Below, piece after piece: positions 8,123 through 16,296 of a stretch of DNA of 32,834 nt (positions are counted from its first letter, which is position 1; each line of letters starts with the position of its first letter). The DNA lies in the NCBI GenBank assembly GCA_026708005.1, contig JAPOVR010000132.1, positions 1 through 32,834 of the forward strand. Reading direction: 5' to 3'. The notes under the pieces are model-generated. The model had not been told where the DNA came from, did no database searches, and was given only the letters and a program-made list of their open reading frames with translations. Origin of the DNA: Actinomycetes bacterium. GTDB taxonomy: Bacteria > Actinomycetota > Thermoleophilia > Gaiellales > Gaiellaceae. The position numbers were made by a program, and so were the translations under genes.

Positions 8123-9325
8123 GTGATCCCAGCGAGCGTGGAGCGCCGGGCGCGCTGGGTGCTTGACACCATCGGCGCTCGGCAGCTTGGGTTCGGGGAC
8201 GACGTTCCGTACAACGAGCAGGCGTGGGAGCAGGTCGAACGCGGCGAGCTCCCGGGCGGTGATGACATCGCCGCGGCCTTCTTCCATCTCTCGCGCGCCG
8301 AGGAGCTGGACAGCCAGCGCGACCACCACGGGCGGTTTCCCGTCTCGGGCTCAGCGCTCGACCCCCTGGATCCCCCGCTGGAACGGCTTCGGCACTCTCT
8401 GGGTCTTGAGCCGCCCCGCTGGCACGGTGCCCGGTTCGCGGTGGCGCTGAGCCATGACATCGACGTTCCGTGGAGGTGGACGCCAACCGGGATGCGGGGC
8501 GCGGCTGCGAGGCTGAAGGGCCACGCCGTGACGGGCAGAGCCCGCCGGGCGCTGCGCGAGGCTCGTGCGCTATCGGCGGTACCGCTCCACAAGCTCCGCG
8601 GCACCGATCCGAACTGGAGCTTCGAGCGGATCCTGCGAATCGAGCAGACGCGCGAGGCGGCCTCGACCTTCTTCGTCATGGCAGGGCATTCCCACCCGGC
8701 TGACGGGCCTGCGCCAGAGGTATACGAGCGGCTTCGTCCGCGTCTCGTGGAGACGCTTCGCTCGGCCGGTGCGGAGATTGCCCTCCATGGCAGCTACGCG
8801 GCCGCCGAGCAGCCGGAGCTGCTCGCCGAGGAGAAGCGGCGGCTCGAGGCGCTCGCGGGCCTCGTGCTAGGGCAGCGATACCACTACCTCCGCGTGTCGC
8901 CCGAGTCGAACCTCACGACGCTCGAGGAACTCGGCTTTCAGTACGACGCGAGCCTTGCGTTCGCCGACGCTCCAGGCTTTCGGTCAGGCATTGCGCATCC
9001 GTTTCGGCCCTGGGACTGGCACCGTGACCGGCCGCTTCGGCTCATCGAGGTTCCCCTTGCAGTCATGGACGTGACGCTGGCCGAAGACAGATATCTCGGG
9101 CTCTCGCCGAGTGAAGCAGAGCGACGCCTGCTGACGCTGGTCGACTGGGCAGCCGCGCATGGTGGAGGGTTTTCCGTCCTCTGGCACGCGGAGCGCTTCG
9201 ACTCTGCGACAGCCGGGGGGTGGGATCGCCTCTACCTGCAGTTCATCAAGGCTGTCCGCGCTCGCGGCGGCGTCTGTCTGTCGATCGGCGCGCTGACCCG
9301 TGAGGCCGAGGCGTGGCTCGCCTGA
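8123..9325 (+). CDS. Polysaccharide deacetylase-family protein
   Basis: A 400-residue protein with carbohydrate esterase 4/NodB-like features. VALSHDIDVPWRW has the paired Asp of the metal site, EIALHGSYAA is the His motif, YLRVSP is the third motif, and VLWHAERFD near the end holds the late His. About 110 N-terminal residues precede the catalytic domain, as in the longer actinobacterial versions. Such enzymes remove N-acetyl groups from glycans. No signal peptide is visible, so it may act on lipid-linked precursors in the cytosol. The start GTG follows a 22-23-codon open frame; no clear ribosome-binding site is seen. Confidence 0.82.
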   Translation: MIPASVERRARWVLDTIGARQLGFGDDVPYNEQAWEQVERGELPGGDDIAAAFFHLSRAEELDSQRDHHGRFPVSGSALDPLDPPLERLRHSLGLEPPRWHGARFAVALSHDIDVPWRWTPTGMRGAAARLKGHAVTGRARRALREARALSAVPLHKLRGTDPNWSFERILRIEQTREAASTFFVMAGHSHPADGPAPEVYERLRPRLVETLRSAGAEIALHGSYAAAEQPELLAEEKRRLEALAGLVLGQRYHYLRVSPESNLTTLEELGFQYDASLAFADAPGFRSGIAHPFRPWDWHRDRPLRLIEVPLAVMDVTLAEDRYLGLSPSEAERRLLTLVDWAAAHGGGFSVLWHAERFDSATAGGWDRLYLQFIKAVRARGGVCLSIGALTREAEAWLA

Positions 9326-9855
9326 GCGGCCTCGCTTCGCGGCGCCGGTCGTTGCGCGGACCTCCACCAGGCCCCTTCATCTGGATCGTTCTCACGGCAC
9401 CGGTGTTGCTCGGGCTCTCCTACGCGTTCCCGGAGACGCCTCGCCGCCGTCTTTACCGATCTCGAGACCTCCTGCCGCATTGCGGCAGCAGCGCCTGTCT
9501 CGATCGCCGCGGCCCCGCCGGTTCATGGAGCCAACACGGCCAGGAACCGGCCGTACGAGCGGCGAGCGGCAGCCGTACGCTTCTTCTTCAGCAACGCTCC
9601 TGATGTCGAGCGTCTCCGGGTCTTGCAACGCTTCGGAGCCGATGGCTGGTGGTCGGCAAGAGCCGCTCCGTCCCTGCGCTCGTGAGCGGGTTAGGCTCGC
9701 CGAGCTATGAAGACGACAGGTGGCTTCTCGCTCGTGTTCCGCCGGAGCGCATGGGTTGTGGGGCCGTGGTGTTGGGGCCGTGGTGGGTGTCTCACGGGAC
9801 GATCGGGTCGCCAGCGGGCACTCTCGTGAGAGTGGGCGTGCGTTGCGACTGCTGA
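9313..9855 (+). pseudogene. C-terminal remnant of GT-C-like membrane glycosyltransferase
   Basis: Stitching three frames gives a coherent C-terminus: a helix (FIWIVLTAPVLLGLSYAF), then RRLAAVFTDLETSCRIAAAA, PPVHGANTARNRPYERRAAA, VRFFFSNAPDVERLRVLQRF, GAD, a frame change near 9650, then VVGKSRSVPAL and YEDDRWLLARVPPE. A last helix followed by a soluble region ending in '...RYGVDYVVV...YEDGRYLLYRV' is typical of actinobacterial polytopic GT-C-like proteins. The many N-terminal helices expected are absent, so this is a true deletion remnant rather than a single base error. It overlaps the deacetylase 3' end and reaches the GT4 start. Confidence 0.55.
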
Positions 9856-11063
9856 TCATCAGCCTCTACTGGCCGCCGGCCGGCGGTCCGGGTGTCCAGC
9901 GGCCGCTCAAGCTCGCCGGCGAGCTCGAGCGGCTTGGAGTGGACGTGCATGTGCTTGCGCCCGACGATCCAAAGTGGCTGCACCGGGACGAGAGCGCACC
10001 GGTGCCGGCCGGCGTGACGGTCCATCGGGCTTGGAATTTGGGCCCGCGCTCGCGCCGCCCGGCCGAGGAGCTCCGTGGCCGGGAAGGTCTTGACCGGCTC
10101 GCGGTGGAGGCCCGGCTGGCGTTTCGCCGAGCGCTGGTGCCGGACGCCGCGGTTCTCTGGAACGTGACCTCGGTGCCGACGACCGTGCGCCTCGTGCGCG
10201 AGCTTCGACCGGATTGGGTACTGACGACCTCCCCGCCCGGATCGATTCACCTGGCGGGGGCTGTCGCCCAACGCCTGACCGGCGTCCGCTGGGCGGCCGA
10301 TCTGCGCGACTCGATTGCCTTTCATCCACATCGCCGACATGAGGTGAGGGGTGAGGCGCGCCTGGCTCGGTTGGTCGCAAGGAGGGCTGATGCAATCGTC
10401 TGTGCGGCACCAGCGATCGCTGCGGAGCTCCGCGGCTACGCACCGTGCGGGCCTGTTCAGGTGGTTGAGAACGGCTGCGACTTCGATGACTTCGCGGGTC
10501 TTGAGTACCGGCCGGCAACGACCTTTCGGATTACCCATACCGGCAGCTTCTTCGGGCTGCGAGATCCGCGCCCGTTTCTCGATGCGCTGGCTCGGGTTGA
10601 GGCATCGATCACAGCTCGGTTTGTCGGTGACTTCCGGACGCGTGACCGCGAGTATGCCGAGGGGCTTGGCCTTGGGAACCGGCTCGAGCTGGTGCCCTAC
10701 CTGCCGCGGCGTGAGGCGCTTGCGCTCCAGCGTGACTCGGAGGCTCTCCTGCTCCTGATTCCGGAGGCCCGCGGCCGCGGTGTGCTCACAGGGAAGATCT
10801 TCGAGTACCTGGCCTCCGAGCGCCCGATCCTGGCGGCTGTGCCCCTGGGCGGCACTGCCGCTGAGCTCATCGAGCAGACCCGCGCGGGCCCCGTCGTCGC
10901 GCCAGACGATGTCGAGGGCATCGCTCGCGCGCTGGGCGACCTCGAACGACGGCATCGCGCGGGCGCCCTCGTGCAGCCGTCGCTGAGCCCGGAGGTTCGC
11001 GTGGGCCTGTCGCGGATGGCACGGGCCAAGGAGCTGCTGGCGGTGCTCGAGGAGGCCTCGTGA
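9843..11063 (+). CDS. Family 4 glycosyltransferase
   Basis: A 406-residue GT-B fold protein. The N-terminal domain begins LLIISLYWPPAGGPGVQRPL, the hallmark of WbuB-like GT4 enzymes. It continues with WAADLRDSIAFHP and, in the C-terminal domain, ENGCDFDDF, ITHTGSFFGLRDPRPFL, and GVLTGKIFEYLASERPILA with the conserved Glu. I chose TTG 9843 as start: it puts the first strand at residue 3 and has a purine-rich GAGAGTGGG shortly upstream. The open frame extends upstream to 9720 but that part lies over the preceding remnant. It probably adds a sugar to the same surface glycan as its neighbours. Confidence 0.82.
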   Translation: MRLLIISLYWPPAGGPGVQRPLKLAGELERLGVDVHVLAPDDPKWLHRDESAPVPAGVTVHRAWNLGPRSRRPAEELRGREGLDRLAVEARLAFRRALVPDAAVLWNVTSVPTTVRLVRELRPDWVLTTSPPGSIHLAGAVAQRLTGVRWAADLRDSIAFHPHRRHEVRGEARLARLVARRADAIVCAAPAIAAELRGYAPCGPVQVVENGCDFDDFAGLEYRPATTFRITHTGSFFGLRDPRPFLDALARVEASITARFVGDFRTRDREYAEGLGLGNRLELVPYLPRREALALQRDSEALLLLIPEARGRGVLTGKIFEYLASERPILAAVPLGGTAAELIEQTRAGPVVAPDDVEGIARALGDLERRHRAGALVQPSLSPEVRVGLSRMARAKELLAVLEEAS

Positions 11064-11154
11064 GGGCGCATCTCGCCTCACGACCGAAGGGCCGCTCCCG
11101 TGGACGGACATGCCCCAAACGGCCACCCCCCGCGGGGCCACCCCGCGCCTCCAC

Positions 11155-11172
11155 CCGCTATCAGCGTAGCGG
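11155..11172. repeat. Small inverted repeat
   Basis: CCGCTA-TCAGCG-TAGCGG is a 6-bp perfect stem with a 6-nt loop in the 226-bp gap between two GT4 genes. There is no T-tract, so a simple terminator is unlikely. The rest of the gap holds GC-rich tracts only. Confidence 0.4.
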
Positions 11173-11289
11173 CCGAACGTGCGCACGGATGTGACGGACC
11201 GTGCCGATTGCCTTGCACCTGTGCGCCGACTCTGCGGAGACGGCTCCTCCTGGCCTTCGCTCCATGAGCATTGTCCTTCGCTTCGCCTC

Positions 11290-12333
11290 ATGAGGATCGC
11301 GACCCTCACGAGTCCTATCCACGGTTTCCCGGTGACGTCGCGGGACGCTTCATCGAGGAAGCTTCATCGAGGACGCCGTCCGGCGCCTGACCTAGCTTGG
11401 CTATGCGATCTCGGTCGTCGGTCCCGGCGACTACCGGGACTTGGGTCTCCCGTCCGGACTCGGCGTTGCGCACAACGCCCCGCGCCGGCCCTGGGCGGTT
11501 CCCCCGTTCTTGGCATCGATGGTTCGGGCGGCGCGGGCGCAGGCGGGGACGCCGACCTCGTTCATGCTCACCGGTTGCCGTCAGGCGCGGTCGCGATGGT
11601 GTCGGAGCGGCCGTTCGTGCTCACGCTCCACGGCGCCGATGTCGTGCTTGCTCAAAAGACGTCCTGGCTCGCAAAGCTTGTGCTGCGCCGCGCACGGCCC
11701 GTCATGTGTGTCTCGTATGACCTCGCCGAGGCGGCGCGCCGGCTGGGGCGCATGATCCGATCGTGATTCCCGTCGGTGTTGAGATGCCCAAGCCGCCGCC
11801 TCCCGAGGAGCCACCGAGCGTGCTCTATGCGGGCTGCCTCGTGCCGAAGAAGGGGATCGCCGAGCTGATCGAGGCGACGAGAGGATGCGCACGGTCATTG
11901 CCGGCGATGGCCCGCTTCGCTCGCTCGTCCCCGAGGGGTCGGGTTCGTCCCCGCTGCTCGGCTCAGCGACCTGTGTGACCGCGCGGCGGTTCTCGTCTGC
12001 CCACCGCGCCGGGAGGGATTCGGCATCGTGTGCGCCGAGGCGATGGTGCACTCTCGCCCGGTCGTAGCAACGGCGACCGGCGGCCTGCTGGATCTTGTCG
12101 TCGACGGCGAGACCGGTTACCTCGTGCCTCCGCGTGACGCAGCCGCTCTGCGCGCGAGCCTCGGGAGGCTGCTCGCAGATCGGGTGCTGCGCGCGCAGCC
12201 CGGGCGCGCCGGCCGCGAGCGCATCGTCCGTCTGTGCTCATGGCGACGCGTTACGGGACTGACCGCGCAGGTGTATGAGCGTGCGCTCGAGCAGCCGCGC
12301 GTTCGTCCCGGGGGTCTGGCGGCAGTCGAGTAA
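11290..12333 (+). pseudogene. Family 4 glycosyltransferase, multiply frameshifted
   Basis: Across frames the sequence reads as a complete GT4: MRIATLTS, YPRFPGDVAGRFIEEA, LGYAISVVGPGDYRDLGLPS, HAHRLPSGAVAMVSERPFVL, TLHGADVVLAQKTSWLAKLV, IPVGVEMPKPP, VLYAGCLVPKKGIAELIEAT, VIAGDGPL, then REGFGIVCAEAMVHSRPVVA and GGLLDLVVDGETGYLVPPRD. The frame breaks at least four times, with a TAG near 11392, and a tandem duplication of GCTTCATCGAGGA at about 11348-11376. A duplication cannot be a homopolymer miscall, so inactivation looks real, though protein-level conservation suggests it is recent. Length and order match an intact enzyme of about 345 residues. Confidence 0.75.
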
Positions 12334-12340
12334 CCCCCGG
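12308..12340 (+). terminator. Hairpin spanning the GT4 pseudogene stop
   Basis: CCGGGGGT (12308-12315) and ACCCCCGG (12333-12340) form an 8-bp perfect stem around a 17-nt loop that includes the TAA stop. No T-run follows, so it could be a U-less terminator or 3'-end stabilising hairpin. Confidence 0.35.
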
Positions 12341-12427
12341 CGCTCGCGCGGAGCCGACGGAGGCACTGCTCGAGGATGAGGCGAGGCCGTCGTGACGCGT
12401 CGCGCTCGCCGCGACCTGGCAGCCACC

Positions 12428-12433
12428 TAGACT
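12428..12433 (+). promoter_or_regulatory. -10 hexamer TAGACT, leaderless start
   Basis: TAGACT, 6 nt (CGACGC), then ATG 12440. It is the expected start of a two-gene transcript covering GT2 and the sugar transferase. Confidence 0.6.
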
Positions 12434-12439
12434 CGACGC

Positions 12440-13570
12440 ATGGTTGCGGTCGAGGCTGTTCTCTGGGTGGTGCTCGGGCTGCTCCTGTGGACCCACATCG
12501 GGTACCCGCTCTGCGCGTGGGCGCTCGCGGGGCTTCGCCCCCGGCCCGTGCGCCGGGGCGATCTGTTTCCAACCGTGACCGTGCTCGTCGCAGCGCACAA
12601 CGAGGAGGATTTGATCAAGCGGCGCATCACGAACCTGCTTGAGCTCGACTACCCGGCGGAGCGCCTCGAGCTGATCGTTGCCTCTGATGCCTCGACTGAC
12701 AACACAGATTCCATCGTGGAACGGATGGCGCAGGGCCGAGCCGAGGTCCGGCTCGTGCGGTGTCCGCGAGGCGGCAAGGTGGCTGCGCAGAACGCCGCAG
12801 TCCGGCAGGCGCGGGGGGAGATCGTGGCCTTCTCGGATGCAAACGCGATCTGGGCGCCGGATGCGCTGCGTCTGCTCGTGCGTTCCTTCGCGGATCCGGA
12901 TGTCGGGTATGTCTGCGGTCAGCTGTCGCTCGAGCGGGCGGGCGGAACGAATCGGGAAGGCGCCTACTGGCGCTATGAGATGTGGCTGCGTGAGCAGGAG
13001 TCCCGCCTCGGCTCGATCACCGGCGGCAACGGAGCGATCTATGCGGTGCGGAGGGCCGACTACGTCGAGGTCGACCCGCGGTTCGGGCACGATCTCGCGT
13101 TTCCGTACCTGATGGTTCAGTGCGGACGTCGGGCCGTCTACGAGGCGGATGCGCACGCGACCGAGAAGCCCTCGCGCGACATCGAGCACGAGTTTCGGCG
13201 CAAGGTGCGCATGTTCGAGCACTGCTGGCTCATCGTCCTGCGCGGCGGCATGTTCCGCGGCGGAGGCCCCCTCTACCTGCTCAAGCTGCTCTCCCATAGG
13301 TTCCTTCGCTACAGCAGCGGGCTGCTTCACCTCGTCCTACTCGGCACGAGCATCGCGCTCGTCGGGCAGGGCTCCATCTACCAGGCGGTGCTTGGCTTGC
13401 AGGCTGTCGGTCTCGCGCTCGCGCTTGCGGCTGGTCTGCGGCTCCCCGTACCTGGCGCCGGCCTTGCGCTCTACTACGTGCTGGTGAGCTGGGCCACGGT
13501 GCTGGCGCTCGCCCGGTACCTGCGCTTTGGCGTACCGGCAGTCTGGGAGAGAACGGAGGGCACCCGCTGA
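12440..13570 (+). CDS. Membrane-associated family 2 glycosyltransferase
   Basis: A 376-residue processive-type GT2. One N-terminal helix (residues 3-24) precedes the GT-A domain: VTVLVAAHNEED, LIVASDASTDNT, FSDANAIWAPDAL (DxN-type metal site), SITGGNGAIYAVRR and GHDLAFPYL. C-terminal hydrophobic segments lie at about 280-360. The layout is that of hyaluronan/cellulose synthase-like or EpsH-type transferases, although the QxxRW motif of processive synthases is not clear, since FRRKVRMFEHCW occupies that place. It overlaps the next gene's start and probably works with it in building a lipid-linked oligosaccharide. Confidence 0.85.
   Translation: MVAVEAVLWVVLGLLLWTHIGYPLCAWALAGLRPRPVRRGDLFPTVTVLVAAHNEEDLIKRRITNLLELDYPAERLELIVASDASTDNTDSIVERMAQGRAEVRLVRCPRGGKVAAQNAAVRQARGEIVAFSDANAIWAPDALRLLVRSFADPDVGYVCGQLSLERAGGTNREGAYWRYEMWLREQESRLGSITGGNGAIYAVRRADYVEVDPRFGHDLAFPYLMVQCGRRAVYEADAHATEKPSRDIEHEFRRKVRMFEHCWLIVLRGGMFRGGGPLYLLKLLSHRFLRYSSGLLHLVLLGTSIALVGQGSIYQAVLGLQAVGLALALAAGLRLPVPGAGLALYYVLVSWATVLALARYLRFGVPAVWERTEGTR
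13555..13560 (+). promoter_or_regulatory. Shine-Dalgarno GGAGGG that selects a CTG start
   Basis: GGAGGG inside the end of the GT2 gene is 6 nt before CTG 13567, which begins the sugar transferase frame. There is no ATG/GTG/TTG in that frame close enough to keep the conserved N-terminus. Confidence 0.6.
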
Positions 13571-14169
13571 AACGTGCGCTTGACCTCGGCGGCGCGCTGC
13601 TCCTGCTCGCGCTGGCAGCCCCCCTGCTCGCAGTGGCCGCGCTCGCCGTAAAGCTCGACGACAGGGGGCCGGCCATCTACCAGCAACGACGCGTTGGGCT
13701 GCGGGGCCAGGAGTTCGGGCTGGTTAAGCTTCGGACGATGGTCGTTGATGCCGAGCACGAGGGGGCTGGCTACAGCGTCAACGAGGGCGACCCGCGCATC
13801 ACCCGCGTCGGGGCAGCGCTTCGGCGCCTCTCGCTCGATGAGCTGCCCCAGCTCTGGAACGTTGTTCGCGGCGAGATGAGCCTGGTCGGTCCAAGGCCGA
13901 CCCTCTCCTTCCAGGTCGAGCGGTACACAGAGCGCCAGCGCAGGCGGCTCGAGGTGAGGCCCGGCATCACCGGCTGGGCGCAGGTGCACGGCCGGGCTGT
14001 CCTCCCTTGGAGCGAGCGGATCGAGCTCGACGTGTGGTACGTGGAGAACCAATCGATCTGGCTCGACCTCCAGATCCTGGCGCGCACACCCCGGGCGCTG
14101 TTCAGCGGCACGTACAAGGGCACGACCGGCGGCTGGCATGAGCCTCGGGGCGACGCTCCCCGCCGCTAG
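13567..14169 (+). CDS. Polyprenyl-phosphate sugar-1-phosphate transferase (bacterial sugar transferase family)
   Basis: A 200-residue short-form initiating transferase (WcaJ/EpsL catalytic domain). The N-terminus KRALDLGGALLLLALAAPLL is the family's conserved KR-D helix. It is followed by DDRGPAIYQQRRVGLRGQEF, KLRTMV, LRRLSLDELPQLWNVVRGEM, SLVGPRP and RPGITGWAQVHGR. It moves a sugar phosphate from a nucleotide sugar onto undecaprenyl phosphate, the first step of glycan assembly. The conserved N-terminus requires starting at CTG 13567 (CTGA overlap with the GT2 stop), preceded by GGAGGG. The first standard start in frame, at 13633, would delete the membrane helix. Confidence 0.88.
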   Translation: MKRALDLGGALLLLALAAPLLAVAALAVKLDDRGPAIYQQRRVGLRGQEFGLVKLRTMVVDAEHEGAGYSVNEGDPRITRVGAALRRLSLDELPQLWNVVRGEMSLVGPRPTLSFQVERYTERQRRRLEVRPGITGWAQVHGRAVLPWSERIELDVWYVENQSIWLDLQILARTPRALFSGTYKGTTGGWHEPRGDAPRR

Positions 14170-14208
14170 ATCAACCGTCGCGAGGGAGCTGCGATCACGG
14201 TCGGTGGC

Positions 14209-14214
14209 TAGCAT
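14209..14214 (+). promoter_or_regulatory. -10-like TAGCAT upstream of first PQQ gene
   Basis: TAGCAT lies 7 nt before ATG 14222, which opens a 24-codon frame ending TAA 14294-14296. The propeller gene itself starts further down at 14355, so the transcript would have a leader of about 130 nt with a possible short upstream frame. Confidence 0.4.
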
Positions 14215-14354
14215 CAGAGGGATGCCGTTGCCTGGCCTGGCTCAGCCCCCCTGCTCCGTTGCGTATCCGCCGATTGCGCACCTCGTTTTCCTGTAATCGC
14301 AGCGCGAGGATGGTTCGGTGGGCGCGCTTCGCATCAAGGCCCCTCTCGTGGCCC

Positions 14355-15872
14355 ATGAGCGCGATGCGTGGCTCACGGAGAGCCCGAGCGGCGCTGGCCG
14401 CCGTGCTGGTTCTCATGGCCGCTGCCGTGGTTGGCGCGTGGGTGTGGAACGACCGCCAGACCCGAGATGTTCGCGGCTCGGCTGAGAAGGAGTTCGTCCT
14501 GACCGAGTCACCCGAGCTTGAGGTCGTACTTGCGCCTGCCCAGCCGCTGCCCCCCGCGTCGGCGCCTCGATCGCCGCTGTCGGCGCCGGCGCCCACGCCG
14601 CCCGCGTCGAGCCCGCCAGCATCGGCGCCCACGCCCACGCCACCCGCGGCGCTCTCGTCGGTCCCCGAGGCGCCTCCTGCGCCAGCTCCCGTGCCGGCTC
14701 AGCAGTCGCCAATCAGCACGGCTGCCGAGGCGGCGGCGCACGCGGCCACGATGACGGCGCCGAGGCTCACGTGGTCATCGTGGGGGCTTAGCCCGTCCCG
14801 CACCCGTGTCGTTCCTCGCGAGATCGCGCTGCGGCCTCCGTTCAAGCGCATCTGGGCGATTCGCTCCGGCAGCCTCATGGAGTACCCCCCCGTTGTCGCA
14901 AACGGCCGGCTCTACGTCGGGACGAACCTCGGCCGGTTCCTGGCGCTCGAGGCCGAGTCCGGCGAGATCGTCTGGGAGCGCGAGTTCGGCCTGTGCATCG
15001 CGGCGTCTCCCGCCCTCTTCGAGGACATCGTCCTTGTCTCGCTCATGGATCCGTCACCCTGCAAGGAGCACGATCCGCAGGCGCCCGGGTTTCTCGTCGC
15101 GCTCGATGTCGCATCAGGTGAGGAGCGATGGCGCTTCGAGGCTGGCGTGATCGAGTCGCCGCCGCTCGTTGTTGGCGGCGTTGTCTACATCGGCTCGTGG
15201 GACCGCAAGGTCTATGCGATCGATGCACGCAGCGGCGTGAAGCTCTGGGAGTTCGAAACGGGTGACCGTGTCAAGGGAGGTGCATCGTTTCGCGATGGAA
15301 CGGTGTTCATCGGGTCGTACGACGGCCGGGTGTACGCACTCGACGCAGCCTCCGGGGCCTTGGTCTGGTCGGCCGCCGGCCAGCTGGGTCTGGCCGGTCG
15401 CGGCCGCGTGTACTCGACACCAGCGCTCGCCTACGGGCGCGTCTTCGTCGCCAACCTCGACGGCAAGGTCTACGCCTACGGGGCCACGAGCGGCGAGCTG
15501 ATCTGGTCGCGTAGCACGGGCGGGTTCGTCTACTCCTCACCGGCGGTGTGGGAAGAGATGGTGTTTGTCGGCTCATTCGACAAGCACTTCTATGCGCTTG
15601 ACGCGGTCACCGGCGACATGCGTTGGCGCTTCGACGCGAAGGGGCCGATTATCGGCTCCCCGACTGTTATGGACGGGCTCGTGTACTTCTCGACGACGAA
15701 GGCCAAGACGTTCGCTCTCGATGCGAGAAGCGGCGAGGTTGTGTGGGTCTTCCCAGCCGGTGAGTACAGTCCACTCATCACGGATGGTCAGCGCGTCTAC
15801 ATCGTGGGTCACTCGCGCCTCTTCGCATTCGAGCCAGCCGAGCCCGACTCAGACGACCAAGCGGGTGGCTGA
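14355..15872 (+). CDS. Membrane-anchored PQQ-like beta-propeller protein, paralogue 1
   Basis: 505 residues. A charged N-terminus and one membrane helix (about 14-32, ALAAVLVLMAAAVVGAWVW) are followed by a Pro/Ala/Ser-rich linker (about 60-125) and a seven- or eight-bladed propeller with repeated xxGxVxAxDxxTGxxxW blades (GRLYVGTNLGRFLALEAESG, VYIGSWDRKVYAIDARSG, VFIGSYDGRVYALDAASG). Cys214 and Cys236 flank SLMDPSPC and could form a disulfide. Such proteins are often BamB-like scaffolds or surface sensors; residues for true PQQ dehydrogenase activity are not evident. ATG 14355 places the helix near the N-terminus; ATG 14364 is an alternative. The next propeller gene is a paralogue of identical length. 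Confidence 0.8.
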   Translation: MSAMRGSRRARAALAAVLVLMAAAVVGAWVWNDRQTRDVRGSAEKEFVLTESPELEVVLAPAQPLPPASAPRSPLSAPAPTPPASSPPASAPTPTPPAALSSVPEAPPAPAPVPAQQSPISTAAEAAAHAATMTAPRLTWSSWGLSPSRTRVVPREIALRPPFKRIWAIRSGSLMEYPPVVANGRLYVGTNLGRFLALEAESGEIVWEREFGLCIAASPALFEDIVLVSLMDPSPCKEHDPQAPGFLVALDVASGEERWRFEAGVIESPPLVVGGVVYIGSWDRKVYAIDARSGVKLWEFETGDRVKGGASFRDGTVFIGSYDGRVYALDAASGALVWSAAGQLGLAGRGRVYSTPALAYGRVFVANLDGKVYAYGATSGELIWSRSTGGFVYSSPAVWEEMVFVGSFDKHFYALDAVTGDMRWRFDAKGPIIGSPTVMDGLVYFSTTKAKTFALDARSGEVVWVFPAGEYSPLITDGQRVYIVGHSRLFAFEPAEPDSDDQAGG

Positions 15873-16092
15873 GCAGGAAGCCTGCCGTCCCTGTGGCGAC
15901 CGGGGTCTGTGGGACCGCCAGTGCGGTGTCCGCGGACGGTGCGTGCGCCACGGCCGAGACGGCCTCGGCATCAGGCGGCCTCGCGTTCGAGCCGCTGCAG
16001 CGGTCGGGCTGTCGGCTCTCTCGACCACCTCTGATCGGACAGGGCAGCTGTGTCCTGGGAGCGGCCACCGAGCGGAGTTGGCGCCCACCGTC

Positions 16093-16098
16093 TACCGT
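16093..16098 (+). promoter_or_regulatory. -10 hexamer TACCGT before small ORF and PQQ gene 2
   Basis: TACCGT, 6 nt, then GTG 16105. The geometry equals that of the other leaderless starts. The intergenic stretch 15873-16092 shows nothing else. Confidence 0.45.
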
Positions 16099-16104
16099 AG
16101 ATGT

Positions 16105-16296
16105 GTGGGCGCCCGTACGCACAGTGACACGGTGGGCCGGCTCGCCGCCAACGGGAGCGTGACCGTCCGTCTGTCAGGCGATGAGCGTACGGCGCCGGGA
16201 GCGATCCGGCCGGTCCCCGTAAGGGTCGCCCGCTTGCGGTTGCGGCGCAGCTCGTGTTCGCGCGGTCGGGCTCTCGGGCTCATCGGGGCAGCATGA
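16105..16296 (+). CDS. Small basic hypothetical ORF overlapping PQQ gene 2
   Basis: A 63-codon frame starting with GTG at the expected leaderless position and ending TGA 16294-16296, overlapping the next ATG (ATGA). The product is Arg-rich (VRVARLRLRRSSCSRGRALG) with no recognised domain. The tight overlap could couple translation into the propeller gene, making it a leader frame; it may equally be a chance open frame in GC-rich DNA. Confidence 0.3.
   Translation: MGARTHSDTVGRLAANGSVTVRLSGDERTAPGAIRPVPVRVARLRLRRSSCSRGRALGLIGAA

Noticed and set aside
9792..11309. Long minus-strand open frame of 505 codons opposite the GT4 gene
   Set aside because: Same reason: the plus strand encodes a clear GT4, and the antisense product shows no recognisable fold or motif.
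14222..14296. 24-codon open frame after TAGCAT as a gene
   Set aside because: It is too short and has no similarity to the counterpart upstream of the second propeller; it is kept only as a possible leader.
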